In this document: piece by piece, positions 1 through 7,507 of the stretch | Numbering within the stretch: the first letter of the stretch is position 1 | Layout of the letters: every line of letters begins with the position of its first letter | Origin: CAYYJS01 sp964472315 | Lineage (GTDB): Bacteria; Verrucomicrobiota; Kiritimatiellia; UBA8416 | Assembly: GCA_964472315.1 (NCBI GenBank) | Contig: CAYYJS010000023.1 | Coordinates: 1 to 47,385, forward strand | Length of the DNA stretch: 47,385 nucleotides | Direction of reading: 5' to 3' | Made by a program: the position numbers and the translations under genes | The notes under the pieces: generated by a model | What the model saw: the letters and a program-made list of their open reading frames with translations, nothing else | What the model was told of the DNA's origin: nothing | Database searches by the model: none

Positions 1-1147
1 CAGCCGCCGCTACAGCGGCGCTGACGGCGATCGGCCACAGGTAACTGCCGGTCCAGTCGTGGAGCAGCCCGCCCAGCAATGGCCCGGTGATGCCCGCCAC
101 CCCATACGCGAGAAAGAGAAGTGGATACACTCGGCCAACGTCTCTAACGCCGTAACGAGCAGCAACTTGAGCCGCATACACCACAAAGGATGCGCCGAAC
201 CCGAAGCCAACGAGAAGCACTGCCGCCACAAACGTAAAGGGTACGAAACCAGCCGCGAAAAGTGCGCCTAAGGCAACACAGAGAAACAGAAGGGACCCCG
301 GAATGGCCGAGTAACCGATCCGGTCGGAAATCCAGCCCCAGGCGATTCGTCCCGCGGCATTGCCCACGGCCAGCGCGCCGACGGCCGTTGCGGCGGTTTC
401 AGGGGGGACGCCGCAGGCAATGCCGATCGGTTTGAGGATACCGATAACCAGGAGGCCGGCAAATGTGCCACAGAACATCCCCACGCCAAGCACGCGGAAG
501 CCAGGGTCTTTCAGCAGGTGTTTTCCCGCGCTGAAGTTGAGCGCCGTACCCGTACCGTCGATGGGCGGTTGAAACAGCAAGAGGGAGCCCACGCACACGA
601 CCGCGCCATAGGCCCAGCCGATGGCGCGCCACACCTCCAGAATCGTCCACCCGCTTCTCATCCACGATGTCGCCAGCGTGGCGAGCAGCATGGATCCGAT
701 GCCAAATCCGGCCACCGCCACGCCTGTGACCAAGCCCTTGTGTTTCGGAAACCATTGAACGCCGGTCGCGAGGGCCGCAACATAGCCAAAGCCGATTCCT
801 GCCCCGCCAATCAGGCTGTACCCCAACACTAACCCGAGGAAGCGGCCGTCGGACGCAGATGCCACCATCTGGCCGCCAGCGAACAGAAGCCCGCCCAGCA
901 ACCCCACCCAACGCGGCCCCCAGGTGGGCAACACGCGTCCGGCCAGCACCATCGAGAGGGTGAACGTGCCGAAGGTTAAGCCGAAAATGAACTGGGTCTG
1001 ACTGGCGGTCAGTCCGTAATCCGCTCGCAACCCCGGAACAAAAACACTCCACGCATATATGCCGCCCAGGCACATCTGAATGAGCGCGGCCGCCGGCAAA
1101 ACGAACAGGCGTTTGACCGAAACACCCTTGGGTTCCCGATGCTCCAC
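1..1147 (-). CDS. MFS transporter, oxalate/formate antiporter-like (3' end outside window)
   Basis: Inner-membrane major facilitator superfamily transporter; the substrate is unknown but probably a small organic anion. Translating the minus strand from about 1147 to the left edge gives an uninterrupted, strongly hydrophobic frame with no stop, so the C-terminus is cut off. The first membrane segment (LPAALIQMCLGGIYAWSVF-like, about residues 15-35) and the following YGLTASQ stretch are typical of the OFA family. Start choice: GTG at 1147 is preceded by GAGGGG at a six-base distance. An in-frame GTG at 1192 would overlap the purE stop as GTGA but lacks a good ribosome binding site. It is the last visible gene of the minus-strand run that includes purE, so it may be cotranscribed. 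Family assignment is good; substrate is not known. Confidence 0.75.
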   Translation of the reverse strand, partial: MEHREPKGVSVKRLFVLPAAALIQMCLGGIYAWSVFVPGLRADYGLTASQTQFIFGLTFGTFTLSMVLAGRVLPTWGPRWVGLLGGLLFAGGQMVASASDGRFLGLVLGYSLIGGAGIGFGYVAALATGVQWFPKHKGLVTGVAVAGFGIGSMLLATLATSWMRSGWTILEVWRAIGWAYGAVVCVGSLLLFQPPIDGTGTALNFSAGKHLLKDPGFRVLGVGMFCGTFAGLLVIGILKPIGIACGVPPETAATAVGALAVGNAAGRIAWGWISDRIGYSAIPGSLLFLCVALGALFAAGFVPFTFVAAVLLVGFGFGASFVVYAAQVAARYGVRDVGRVYPLLFLAYGVAGITGPLLGGLLHDWTGSYLWPIAVSAAVAAA

Positions 1148-1188
1148 GGCATTCCCCTCAACGGCGAGGCCAGCACTTGGTTCCCAAC

Positions 1189-1701
1189 TCACGCCATGCT
1201 CGCGCTCGCCTGTAAGGCCTGATCCGCTTTGACAACCTCTTCGGTCATGCGCTTGCGGTAGGCGGCCAACCGCGTGCGCATCGCGCTGTCCTGAAGCGCC
1301 AGAATGGCAATCGCCAGCAAGCCCGCATTCTTGGCGCCGGCCTTGCCGATCGCGACTGTCGCCACAGGAATGCCCCCGGGCATCTGTACGGTGGACAACA
1401 GGGAATCAAGCCCGCCCAGATCGCTTGTCTGCATGGGAACCCCGATCATCGGGAGAAGCGTCAGCGAGGCGAGAACGCCCGCCAGATGCGCCGCCTTCCC
1501 CGCGCCTGCGATGATCACCTTGACCCCGCGATCTTCCGCCGACAGGGCGAAGTCCCGGGCTGCATCCGGCGTGCGATGCGCGGAAATGACGCGGATCTCA
1601 TGCGGCACCGAGAACTCCTTGAACACGGCTGAGGCTTCTTTCAGCGTGTCGAGGTCGGATTGACTTCCCATCACGATGGATACCAGTGGTTTGTTCTCCA
1701 T
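1189..1701 (-). CDS. purE: N5-carboxyaminoimidazole ribonucleotide mutase PurE
   Basis: Cytosolic de novo purine enzyme that converts N5-CAIR to CAIR. The 170-residue protein has the class I PurE marks: MGSQSDLDT at residues 11-19, SAHRTPD at 40-46 and GAGKAAHLAG at 66-75, with no extra domains. The ATG at 1701 is preceded by AAAGGAG at good spacing, so it is preferred over an in-frame ATG at 1725. It lies 27 bases downstream of the heptose-phosphatase/TsaC fusion gene, and purC is one gene further upstream on the same strand. purE and purC therefore probably belong to one transcript. No purK is visible in the window. Confidence 0.93.
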   Translation of the reverse strand: MENKPLVSIVMGSQSDLDTLKEASAVFKEFSVPHEIRVISAHRTPDAARDFALSAEDRGVKVIIAGAGKAAHLAGVLASLTLLPMIGVPMQTSDLGGLDSLLSTVQMPGGIPVATVAIGKAGAKNAGLLAIAILALQDSAMRTRLAAYRKRMTEEVVKADQALQASASMA

Positions 1702-1728
1702 TTGACTATCTCCTTTATGGCTCATTGA

Positions 1729-3267
1729 TCAGACACCGAACATCTCAACCGAAGCAGCAACCGACTTTCCGGACGCCCTTCTGAGGCGGTCCATGATAGC
1801 CAAACCTAATCCCGTCTCGGGCACCGTGTCTGCCACGATCTTGTCGAGACCCAGGGCATCCAGACGGTGAAGAGCGGCGAATAGACGGATCGCGGCCTCT
1901 CGCAAGTCCCCGTCACGGGAAAGCACTTCCACGGCAGCAAAACCGTCCATGCAATCCCATGGACGATACGCAAGGAGCCCGACCTTCGCACCCGGGGAAA
2001 TCGCGTCACCCGGGGCGCCCAGGATGATCGGCGTCCGCGGCGCATAGTGGCTGGGCGTTTGTCCCGGCGCCGAAGGACGGTCGGATGATGAGGCGTGATC
2101 GAGAGTGACCCCCATGACTCGTTCTATGTCCTCGCGCGCGAGTCCACCGGCCCGAAGAATGGCGGGACGCGGCCCGGCCAGCGACAAAACGGTGGATTCA
2201 ACGCCCACCGCGCAGGGACCGCCATCCAGCACCATGTCAATGTGGTCGCCGAGATACCGGACCACGTGTTCTGCCGTTGTGGGGCTGACATATCCAAACG
2301 GATTCGCGCTTGGCGCCGCGATCGGCATTCCGGTTCGCTGGATCAGTTCCAACGCGAGCGGATGCCTCGGCATGCGGACCGCGACGTTTGGAAGGCCTGC
2401 CGTGACCAGATCAGGCACCTGCGGCGCTTTGGGCAACACCAGCGTCAAGGGCCCCGGCCAGAATTGAGCGATCAGGGATTGGGTCACTGTCGGTACCGCG
2501 CCAACCAGAAGAGGCAACTGGTCGGTGCTACTCACATGGACAATCAGGGGATCGAAATGCGGACGGCCTTTGACTTCGAACACTCTGGCGACGGCCTTCT
2601 CATTGAAAACCGCCGCACCCAGGCCATACACGGTCTCGGTGGGGAATGCCACGATGCCGCCGTTTCGCAAGAGGCCCGCCGCGCGGTCGAGCGTGCCGGG
2701 ATGGGAGTCCTCCCGCTTCTGCATCTCACGAGACGCCAGGATCCAGTCGGCCGCCTCCCGGATGCCAGGGACAACCGTTGTCCGTGGGCGGAGTTCCGTC
2801 CGGTGCTTGGCGCCGTGTCCCGTCAACACATAGATCCCGGTGGCTCCGGCATTGTCAGCCAGCGCGACATCGTGCGGGTGGTCGCCCACGACAAACGACC
2901 GCGCGAGGTTCAGTCCGTACTCGCCGGCCGCCTGCTCCAGGAAGAACGGCCGCGGCTTGATGCAGGCGCACTGTTCTTCCCGCCGGTGCGGACAGCAATA
3001 GACCCCGGAAATGATCACCCCGTGCCGGCGCAATTCTGCAACAACATGCTCGTTGACCTGCTCCACCTCATTGGCGCGCACGAGCCCGGACGAGATGCCG
3101 GGTTGATGCGTAACGATAAACAGGAGGAAATGCTCCTGCAGCGTCACCAGAGCCCGGACGGTATCCGGGTAGAAGACAACCTCAGACGGCGTCCTGAGAT
3201 GGCCGCGATCCTCGATGATCGTGCCGTCTCGATCGAGAAAAACGGCTGGTTTCAGATTCGAACTCAT
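1729..3267 (-). CDS. Fusion: HAD histidinol/heptose-bisphosphate phosphatase + threonylcarbamoyl-AMP synthase (TsaC/Sua5)
   Basis: A 512-residue two-domain protein. Residues 1-180 are a HAD phosphatase of the GmhB/HisB-N type: DRDGT at 12-16, a zinc-type Cys/His cluster at 91-102 (C91, C92, H94, C100, C102) and GDHPHD near 129-134. Such enzymes remove the 7-phosphate from heptose 1,7-bisphosphate for LPS core. Residues 192-512 are a YrdC/Sua5 enzyme that makes threonylcarbamoyl-AMP for the t6A modification of tRNA: FPTETVYGLG near 208-217, KGRP at 233-236, APSAN, and a C-terminal Sua5 part with the HYAP signature. No start codon or stop separates the two domains. Start taken at ATG 3267 because HAD homology begins just after it; its ribosome binding site is weak. 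It sits between purC and purE. Confidence 0.85.
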   Translation of the reverse strand: MSSNLKPAVFLDRDGTIIEDRGHLRTPSEVVFYPDTVRALVTLQEHFLLFIVTHQPGISSGLVRANEVEQVNEHVVAELRRHGVIISGVYCCPHRREEQCACIKPRPFFLEQAAGEYGLNLARSFVVGDHPHDVALADNAGATGIYVLTGHGAKHRTELRPRTTVVPGIREAADWILASREMQKREDSHPGTLDRAAGLLRNGGIVAFPTETVYGLGAAVFNEKAVARVFEVKGRPHFDPLIVHVSSTDQLPLLVGAVPTVTQSLIAQFWPGPLTLVLPKAPQVPDLVTAGLPNVAVRMPRHPLALELIQRTGMPIAAPSANPFGYVSPTTAEHVVRYLGDHIDMVLDGGPCAVGVESTVLSLAGPRPAILRAGGLAREDIERVMGVTLDHASSSDRPSAPGQTPSHYAPRTPIILGAPGDAISPGAKVGLLAYRPWDCMDGFAAVEVLSRDGDLREAAIRLFAALHRLDALGLDKIVADTVPETGLGLAIMDRLRRASGKSVAASVEMFGV

Positions 3268-3308
3268 CGCTGGTGGCGTCGATGGGCGCTTTCCGGTCCT
3301 GGGGTTTG

Positions 3309-4205
3309 CTATTCGGTTGTTCCGTTCTGCGTCAGCAAGCGGAGAGCCTCGCGGTACTTGGCCGTCGTCTCCTGGACAACCTTCTCGGGCAGCTGCGGAG
3401 CCGGCGGCTTCTTTTCCCATCCGATGCTGTTCAGGTAGTCCCGGACGTACTGCTTGTCAAAGCTGGGCTGTCCCTTTCCGACGACGTACCGGCTCGCGGG
3501 CCAGAATCGCGAAGAGTCCGGCGTCAGCACTTCATCGATCAGCGTGAGTTTCCCCTGCACGAGACCAAACTCAAACTTCGTGTCGGCGATGATGATGCCG
3601 CGAGTGCGCGCATACTCAGCCGCCGCGACATACAGCCGTAAACTCACGCGGCGGATCTCTTCGGCGATCTGCGGCCCTACAATTCCGACCGTATTCTCGA
3701 ACGATATGTTTTCGTCATGGGCGCCGTCGGGCGCCTTGGTGGACGGCGTATAGACCGGATCAGGCAGTTTCTCCGATTCCCTGAGCCCGGCCGGAAGCCG
3801 GATTCCGCAAACCGTGCCGCTGCGCTGGTATTCCACCCAGGCCGAGCCGCTCAGGTATCCCCGGACAATGGCTTCCACGGGCAAAGCCTCCGCCTTATCC
3901 ACAACCATCGTGCGCCCCTGCAAGTCCCGCCGGTCATTCTCGTTCGTGATCGCGGCGGGCGCGTCCGTAGACCGAAGATGATTGCGAACGATGTTCCGCG
4001 TAAGGCCGAACCACATCTTCGACATTTGCGTGAGTACCACCCCCTTGCCGGGAATCGGCGTGGGCAACACCACGTCGAAACAGGAGATGCGATCCGTAGC
4101 CACGATCAGCAATGCATCCCCCATGTCATAGACGTCACGGACCTTGCCTCTTTTGACCAGGGGGAGTTCTTTCAGTGATGTGGTTTGAACAACGCTCTCG
4201 GACAT
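3309..4205 (-). CDS. purC: Phosphoribosylaminoimidazole-succinocarboxamide synthase PurC
   Basis: Cytosolic SAICAR synthetase: joins CAIR to aspartate with ATP in purine synthesis. The 298-residue length and motifs fit the longer class of PurC: KRGKVRDVYD near residue 18, TDRISCFD, GYLSGSAWVEY, DENISFE and TKFEFG with the following LIDEVLTPDSSRFW. ATG 4205 is preceded by AAAGGAG at ideal spacing. It follows the citrate/homocitrate synthase-family gene by 27 bases and precedes the phosphatase/TsaC fusion. Its substrate aspartate is one transamination away from oxaloacetate, which may explain why it shares a transcript with the two upstream genes; that link is an inference. Confidence 0.95.
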   Translation of the reverse strand: MSESVVQTTSLKELPLVKRGKVRDVYDMGDALLIVATDRISCFDVVLPTPIPGKGVVLTQMSKMWFGLTRNIVRNHLRSTDAPAAITNENDRRDLQGRTMVVDKAEALPVEAIVRGYLSGSAWVEYQRSGTVCGIRLPAGLRESEKLPDPVYTPSTKAPDGAHDENISFENTVGIVGPQIAEEIRRVSLRLYVAAAEYARTRGIIIADTKFEFGLVQGKLTLIDEVLTPDSSRFWPASRYVVGKGQPSFDKQYVRDYLNSIGWEKKPPAPQLPEKVVQETTAKYREALRLLTQNGTTE

Positions 4206-4232
4206 ATCCCATCTCCTTTCGCGGGTGCTGCG

Positions 4233-5462
4233 CTACGGCGTCAGCGTCATCAGTTTGCGGGCCTGCTCCGGGTAGCGGGCGATGAAACGCACTTCGTCCG
4301 CCACCAGCGGTTTCTGTTTCAGAACGTTGGCGTAGCGCACGAGGTCAAGAACCTTGCGTGCGTCCTCGTCGTCGCGGAAAACGATCTCCAGCTTTTCGGA
4401 CACATTGCGGAACCCTTTGATGCCGCTATACTCGCCGATACAAATCTGGCGACCCGTTTCGACGATCTCCGGTTCACCGCGGCCAAGTTCGGCGAAGCTG
4501 TACAGTTCGTAGTTGTGCGCGTCCTTCAACACGCCGTCCGCGTGAATGCCGGAGGCATGCGCGAAAGCGTTGTCGCCGACGCCGGGTTGGTTGATCGGGA
4601 TGGGCACCCGGAAGGCATAGGCCGCATACTTGGCGAGCCGCCACATCTTCGAGAGGTCGATCCGGGGATCGAGGCGATACTTGCCCGCGAAGCCGGCCGA
4701 ATGTTTCAGTGCCAGAATCACGGACAGCAGGTCGGCATTGCCCGCCCGTTCCCCAATGCCGTTCACGCAGGTGTTGATGTAGGCGTCTGCGCCGCCGTCG
4801 ACCGCCCCCTTGGCGCCGGCGATCGAGTTCGCGACAACCATCCCCAGATCGTTGTGACAATGCACCTCGAGCGGCAGGCGGACGGCGGCCAATTCGCGCA
4901 TGCGCTCGTAGATCGTGAAAGGGTCGTCGTAGCCCAGCGTGTCGCAGTACCTGAATCGGTCCGCTCCGTGCTCACGGGCCGCCTCCGCGAATCGGGTCAG
5001 AAAAGACATGTCGGTGCGTGAAGCGTCTTCCGCATTTACGCCTACCGACCTGGCCCCAAGCGCCTTGGCCCGGTCCACGGCCGCCACCATGTCGTTGAGA
5101 ACGTCCTCGCGGGTCTTTTTCCCGTGGAACTTCCCCTGCGTCATCTGCTCGGACGTGGAGATGGAGAGATTGACATCCCGAACGCGTGTCTGCTTGAAGG
5201 CCAGTTCCACGTCCTCCGGCACCGCCCTCAGCCATCCGGACAGAATGATGGGACTCAACGCCCCGATTTCGGCCAACTCGACGTTGGCATTGAGGTAGTT
5301 CGTTTCGTGACGCGTGGTCGGGAACCCGAACTCGCTCTGGAAGACTCCCAGGTCGTTCAGGTACAGATTGATCATCGTTTTCTCGATCTTGGCCAGACCG
5401 AGCTTGGCCGTCTGCACCCCGTCGCGGTTGGTCACGTCAATGATATGGATCGTCGGAGTCAT
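4233..5462 (-). CDS. Homocitrate synthase / (Re)-citrate synthase family protein
   Basis: A 409-residue DRE-TIM metallolyase that condenses acetyl-CoA with a 2-oxo acid. Visible: DVTNRDGVQ at residues 9-17 (catalytic R13, metal ligand D14), HCHNDLG at 201-207 (metal ligands H201, H203) and the NGIGERAGNA loop. The length is short of LeuA: there is no LeuA-type allosteric C-terminal domain. Homocitrate synthase, (Re)-citrate synthase and related enzymes cannot be separated from sequence alone. Placement directly after an aminotransferase and under the same leader element that precedes PEPCK makes an oxaloacetate-using (Re)-citrate synthase a reasonable guess. Translation starts at ATG 5462, where the DRE-TIM domain begins at once; GAGAGG lies upstream. 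Confidence 0.8.
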   Translation of the reverse strand: MTPTIHIIDVTNRDGVQTAKLGLAKIEKTMINLYLNDLGVFQSEFGFPTTRHETNYLNANVELAEIGALSPIILSGWLRAVPEDVELAFKQTRVRDVNLSISTSEQMTQGKFHGKKTREDVLNDMVAAVDRAKALGARSVGVNAEDASRTDMSFLTRFAEAAREHGADRFRYCDTLGYDDPFTIYERMRELAAVRLPLEVHCHNDLGMVVANSIAGAKGAVDGGADAYINTCVNGIGERAGNADLLSVILALKHSAGFAGKYRLDPRIDLSKMWRLAKYAAYAFRVPIPINQPGVGDNAFAHASGIHADGVLKDAHNYELYSFAELGRGEPEIVETGRQICIGEYSGIKGFRNVSEKLEIVFRDDEDARKVLDLVRYANVLKQKPLVADEVRFIARYPEQARKLMTLTP

Positions 5463-5498
5463 GTTCCTCTCCCATGGGCATCGCCGTTCTGCCTCGTC

Positions 5499-6845
5499 CT
5501 ATTCCTCGAACGCCGAGTCCGGCACAGTCGGCCCGCCGCCAGGTTCCGCGGCCATTTCCCGCTCGCACTGGAACATCTGCTCGAACAAATCGGCAATGTC
5601 TTGCTCTTCGATACACGAGAATGCCACCCGGATGTCGGTGGGGGCGGTGGCGATCACGCCGATCCCGTAGCGATCGAGAAGGCGCAGACGGTACGCCTCC
5701 GCGTTGAGTGTCTTCAGGCGCAAGCACATGAAGTAGCCTGAGTTAAAGGGATACGGCGTCCACGCCGATGCGTAGCGGTCGCCGGCCAGCACCTGCTTCA
5801 CGCGGGCGGCCCTCGCGCGCAGCACCTCGAACTTGGCCTGCTTCTCCCTTGCGTAGGCCGGATCGTTCATCGCGTGCAGCAGAACGCTCTGAGAGGCGTG
5901 CGAGCAGTTGGACACCGCTCCGCGAATACAGCCGGCCGTCTTCTTCTCCAAGGCATCGTGAACCGGCGCTCCGCCGAACGCGGCGAACGTCATGAATGCC
6001 ACGCGCAGACCCCAGACGAAGTCCTCCTTGGTCGCCCCGTCCAGCTTGATGGGCAACAGCCGCGGGTGCCTGCCGGCCAGCCGCGCGAAGACGGACTCGC
6101 GCATGACCTCCGGCTCGTAGAAGAGTCCGAAGTAGGCGTCGTCGCACACGACCACGACGCGGCACCCTCTTCCCGCGACGGCAACCAGAGCGTCGCAAAT
6201 GGCGCGCGCTTCGGGTTCGGTGGGCGCATAGCCGGTGGGATTGTTGGGGAAGTTCAACAGCACGATCAGTTTCCCGCGCTTGGACTCCTCGGCAACGGTG
6301 GCCGCAAACCCAGCGGTATCCAGGCCGCCGGAGGTGGCGAAGAAGGGATACTTCACCATGCGCGCCTCGCGACGAACGCGGAAGATCATGTTGTAGTTGC
6401 CCCAGACCTGGTCCGGAACGAGTATCGTGTCGCCCGCATCGGCAAACAGATCCGCCACCAGGCTCAGTCCGTGCGTCACGCCGCTGGTCACGACAGGCAG
6501 GCTGATCGACCGGCCGGCCAGCGACGGATTCGCCGCCTGAATGTGTTCCCGCCACTTCGCGCGCAACGCCGGAAGCCCCGGCGACGGCGCGTAGGGCAGC
6601 GTTTCGTCCGGCGCGAGATCGGCAAACCGCCGCATGACGCACGGCAGGTGCATCGCGATGCCGTTCTCCTTGGCAATGCCGATCGTTGCGTTGTAGCGGC
6701 TCGCCTTTTGCTTCGCTTCCGCCGACTGCGTCAGGATGCCCTTGGGGAAGTACAGCTCGCGACCCAACCCCGACAGCATCTCGAAGACGTCAGGGGCCTC
6801 CTTCTGGATCGCGCGATTCAACTCGGTGGCCAATGTCGTTGCCAT
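5499..6845 (-). CDS. PLP-dependent class I/II aminotransferase
   Basis: A 448-residue fold-type I aminotransferase. The frame shows the class I landmarks: TSGVTHGLSL (cofactor phosphate loop), NFPNNPTGYAP (substrate carboxylate region), CDDAYFGLFYE (Asp for the PLP ring nitrogen), DGATKEDFVWG with K273 as the likely Schiff-base lysine, and a C-terminal FSCIEE arginine region. Specificity is not readable; aspartate or aromatic amino acids are plausible. First gene of the minus-strand run. ATG 6845 is preferred because homology starts there; upstream in-frame codons run through the structured leader and terminator and so would not be coding. Expression is probably controlled by transcription attenuation in that leader (6901-6987). 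Confidence 0.88.
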   Translation of the reverse strand: MATTLATELNRAIQKEAPDVFEMLSGLGRELYFPKGILTQSAEAKQKASRYNATIGIAKENGIAMHLPCVMRRFADLAPDETLPYAPSPGLPALRAKWREHIQAANPSLAGRSISLPVVTSGVTHGLSLVADLFADAGDTILVPDQVWGNYNMIFRVRREARMVKYPFFATSGGLDTAGFAATVAEESKRGKLIVLLNFPNNPTGYAPTEPEARAICDALVAVAGRGCRVVVVCDDAYFGLFYEPEVMRESVFARLAGRHPRLLPIKLDGATKEDFVWGLRVAFMTFAAFGGAPVHDALEKKTAGCIRGAVSNCSHASQSVLLHAMNDPAYAREKQAKFEVLRARAARVKQVLAGDRYASAWTPYPFNSGYFMCLRLKTLNAEAYRLRLLDRYGIGVIATAPTDIRVAFSCIEEQDIADLFEQMFQCEREMAAEPGGGPTVPDSAFEE

Positions 6846-6900
6846 ATCTCCGATAGCTCCTCTGTTCTTTCGTTTCATGACCCGGCAAGGCGGACAAAAC

Positions 6901-6940
6901 AAAAAACCGGTACGGCGCCCTTCACGGGTCTCCGTACCGG
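6901..6940 (-). terminator. Intrinsic terminator in the leader of the aminotransferase operon
   Basis: On the minus strand a CCGGUACGG arm pairs with CCGUACCGG and is followed by a run of six U. It lies 55 bases upstream of the aminotransferase ATG, so it acts as an attenuator, not as a gene-end terminator. Confidence 0.85.
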
Positions 6941-6987
6941 CCTGTTCGCACCCAGCGGAAAACTCCGCCCTTTGCTCCCCTGCCAGC
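6901..6987 (-). promoter_or_regulatory. Structured leader RNA, copy 1 (candidate riboswitch)
   Basis: Read on the minus strand, the transcript would carry GCUGGC (6982-6987), the conserved AGGGGAGCAA, a hairpin with arms GCGGA and UCCGC, the conserved GGUGCGAACAG, then GCCGGU (6936-6941). GCUGGC can pair with GCCGGU to close the element. The same GCCGG bases are the 5' arm of the terminator at 6901-6940, so the two structures exclude each other. A second copy with the same conserved blocks but different hairpin arms precedes PEPCK (21164-21252). It starts only about ten bases after the predicted transcription start. I do not recognise the consensus as a named riboswitch class. Confidence 0.7.
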
Positions 6988-7290
6988 GATTTCTCCATCG
7001 TGTTTACAATACCCCGCCGGCCGAAGTCAAGACGATCCGACAGACGATCCGAATTTCGGTCTTGTGTCGGTCACTTTTCGCCCCGAAGTCCGGAAGGAAG
7101 TTGGGGGTTCGGTTCGATAAGTTCTCTTCGTCTTCTGGCTCGTCTTCGCCACATTGCCGCGCATCCAGGCTCGCCAATCATGCTGTCTTCTTTCGTCTTT
7201 CCGCTGGCTTGGCTGGACACTCCCTGCTACATTCTGAACCGTTTTGGAAGCGCAACCCGAAGAGTATCCGGACGCAACTCGGAATCGAGA
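6988..7290. other. Divergent intergenic stretch
   Basis: Holds the promoter of the minus-strand aminotransferase operon (see 7003-7030). I see no convincing gene in the rest of it. It forms the boundary between the metabolic operon and the defence-type island. Confidence 0.5.
7003..7030 (-). promoter_or_regulatory. Sigma-70-like promoter of leader copy 1
   Basis: On the minus strand, -35 TTGACT at 7025-7030 and a weak -10 TGTAAA at 7003-7008 with 16-base spacing. The bases around the -35 box (ATCGTCTTGAC) are identical to those at the promoter of leader copy 2. Confidence 0.6.
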
Positions 7291-7407
7291 ATGACCATGC
7301 AGCAAGAACGATGGCTGTCGGTGGACGAAATCGCGGCGCACACTTGTCGCGCCGGAGCCTTGCGCGAAGGCGGGTTCAAGGCGACCGAGGTTGACGAGTG
7401 GGTCTGA
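7291..7407 (+). pseudogene. Excisionase-like helix-turn-helix gene with internal deletion
   Basis: A 38-codon frame reads ERWLSVDEIAAH at its start and GGFKATEVDEWV at its end. These are the two ends of the small MerR/excisionase-type HTH proteins often found beside restriction systems, whose usual length is about 60-70 residues. The middle, including the turn and recognition helix, is missing and replaced by a few unrelated residues, so the product should not bind DNA normally. It lies about 100 bases upstream of hsdR on the same strand. Confidence 0.6.
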
Positions 7408-7507
7408 AACGGAAAAACGGCAGAGGACACAGAGCGTGGCCTTTAGCGACCGATCATGCCCGTGCAGTGTATTCTGAAGGACACCGAAGCGCATAAGGGG
7501 CGACGAC

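Noticed and set aside
2095..3438. Long plus-strand open frame opposite the phosphatase/TsaC gene
   Set aside because: Antisense shadow of a well-supported gene; rich in Arg and His with no domain pattern.
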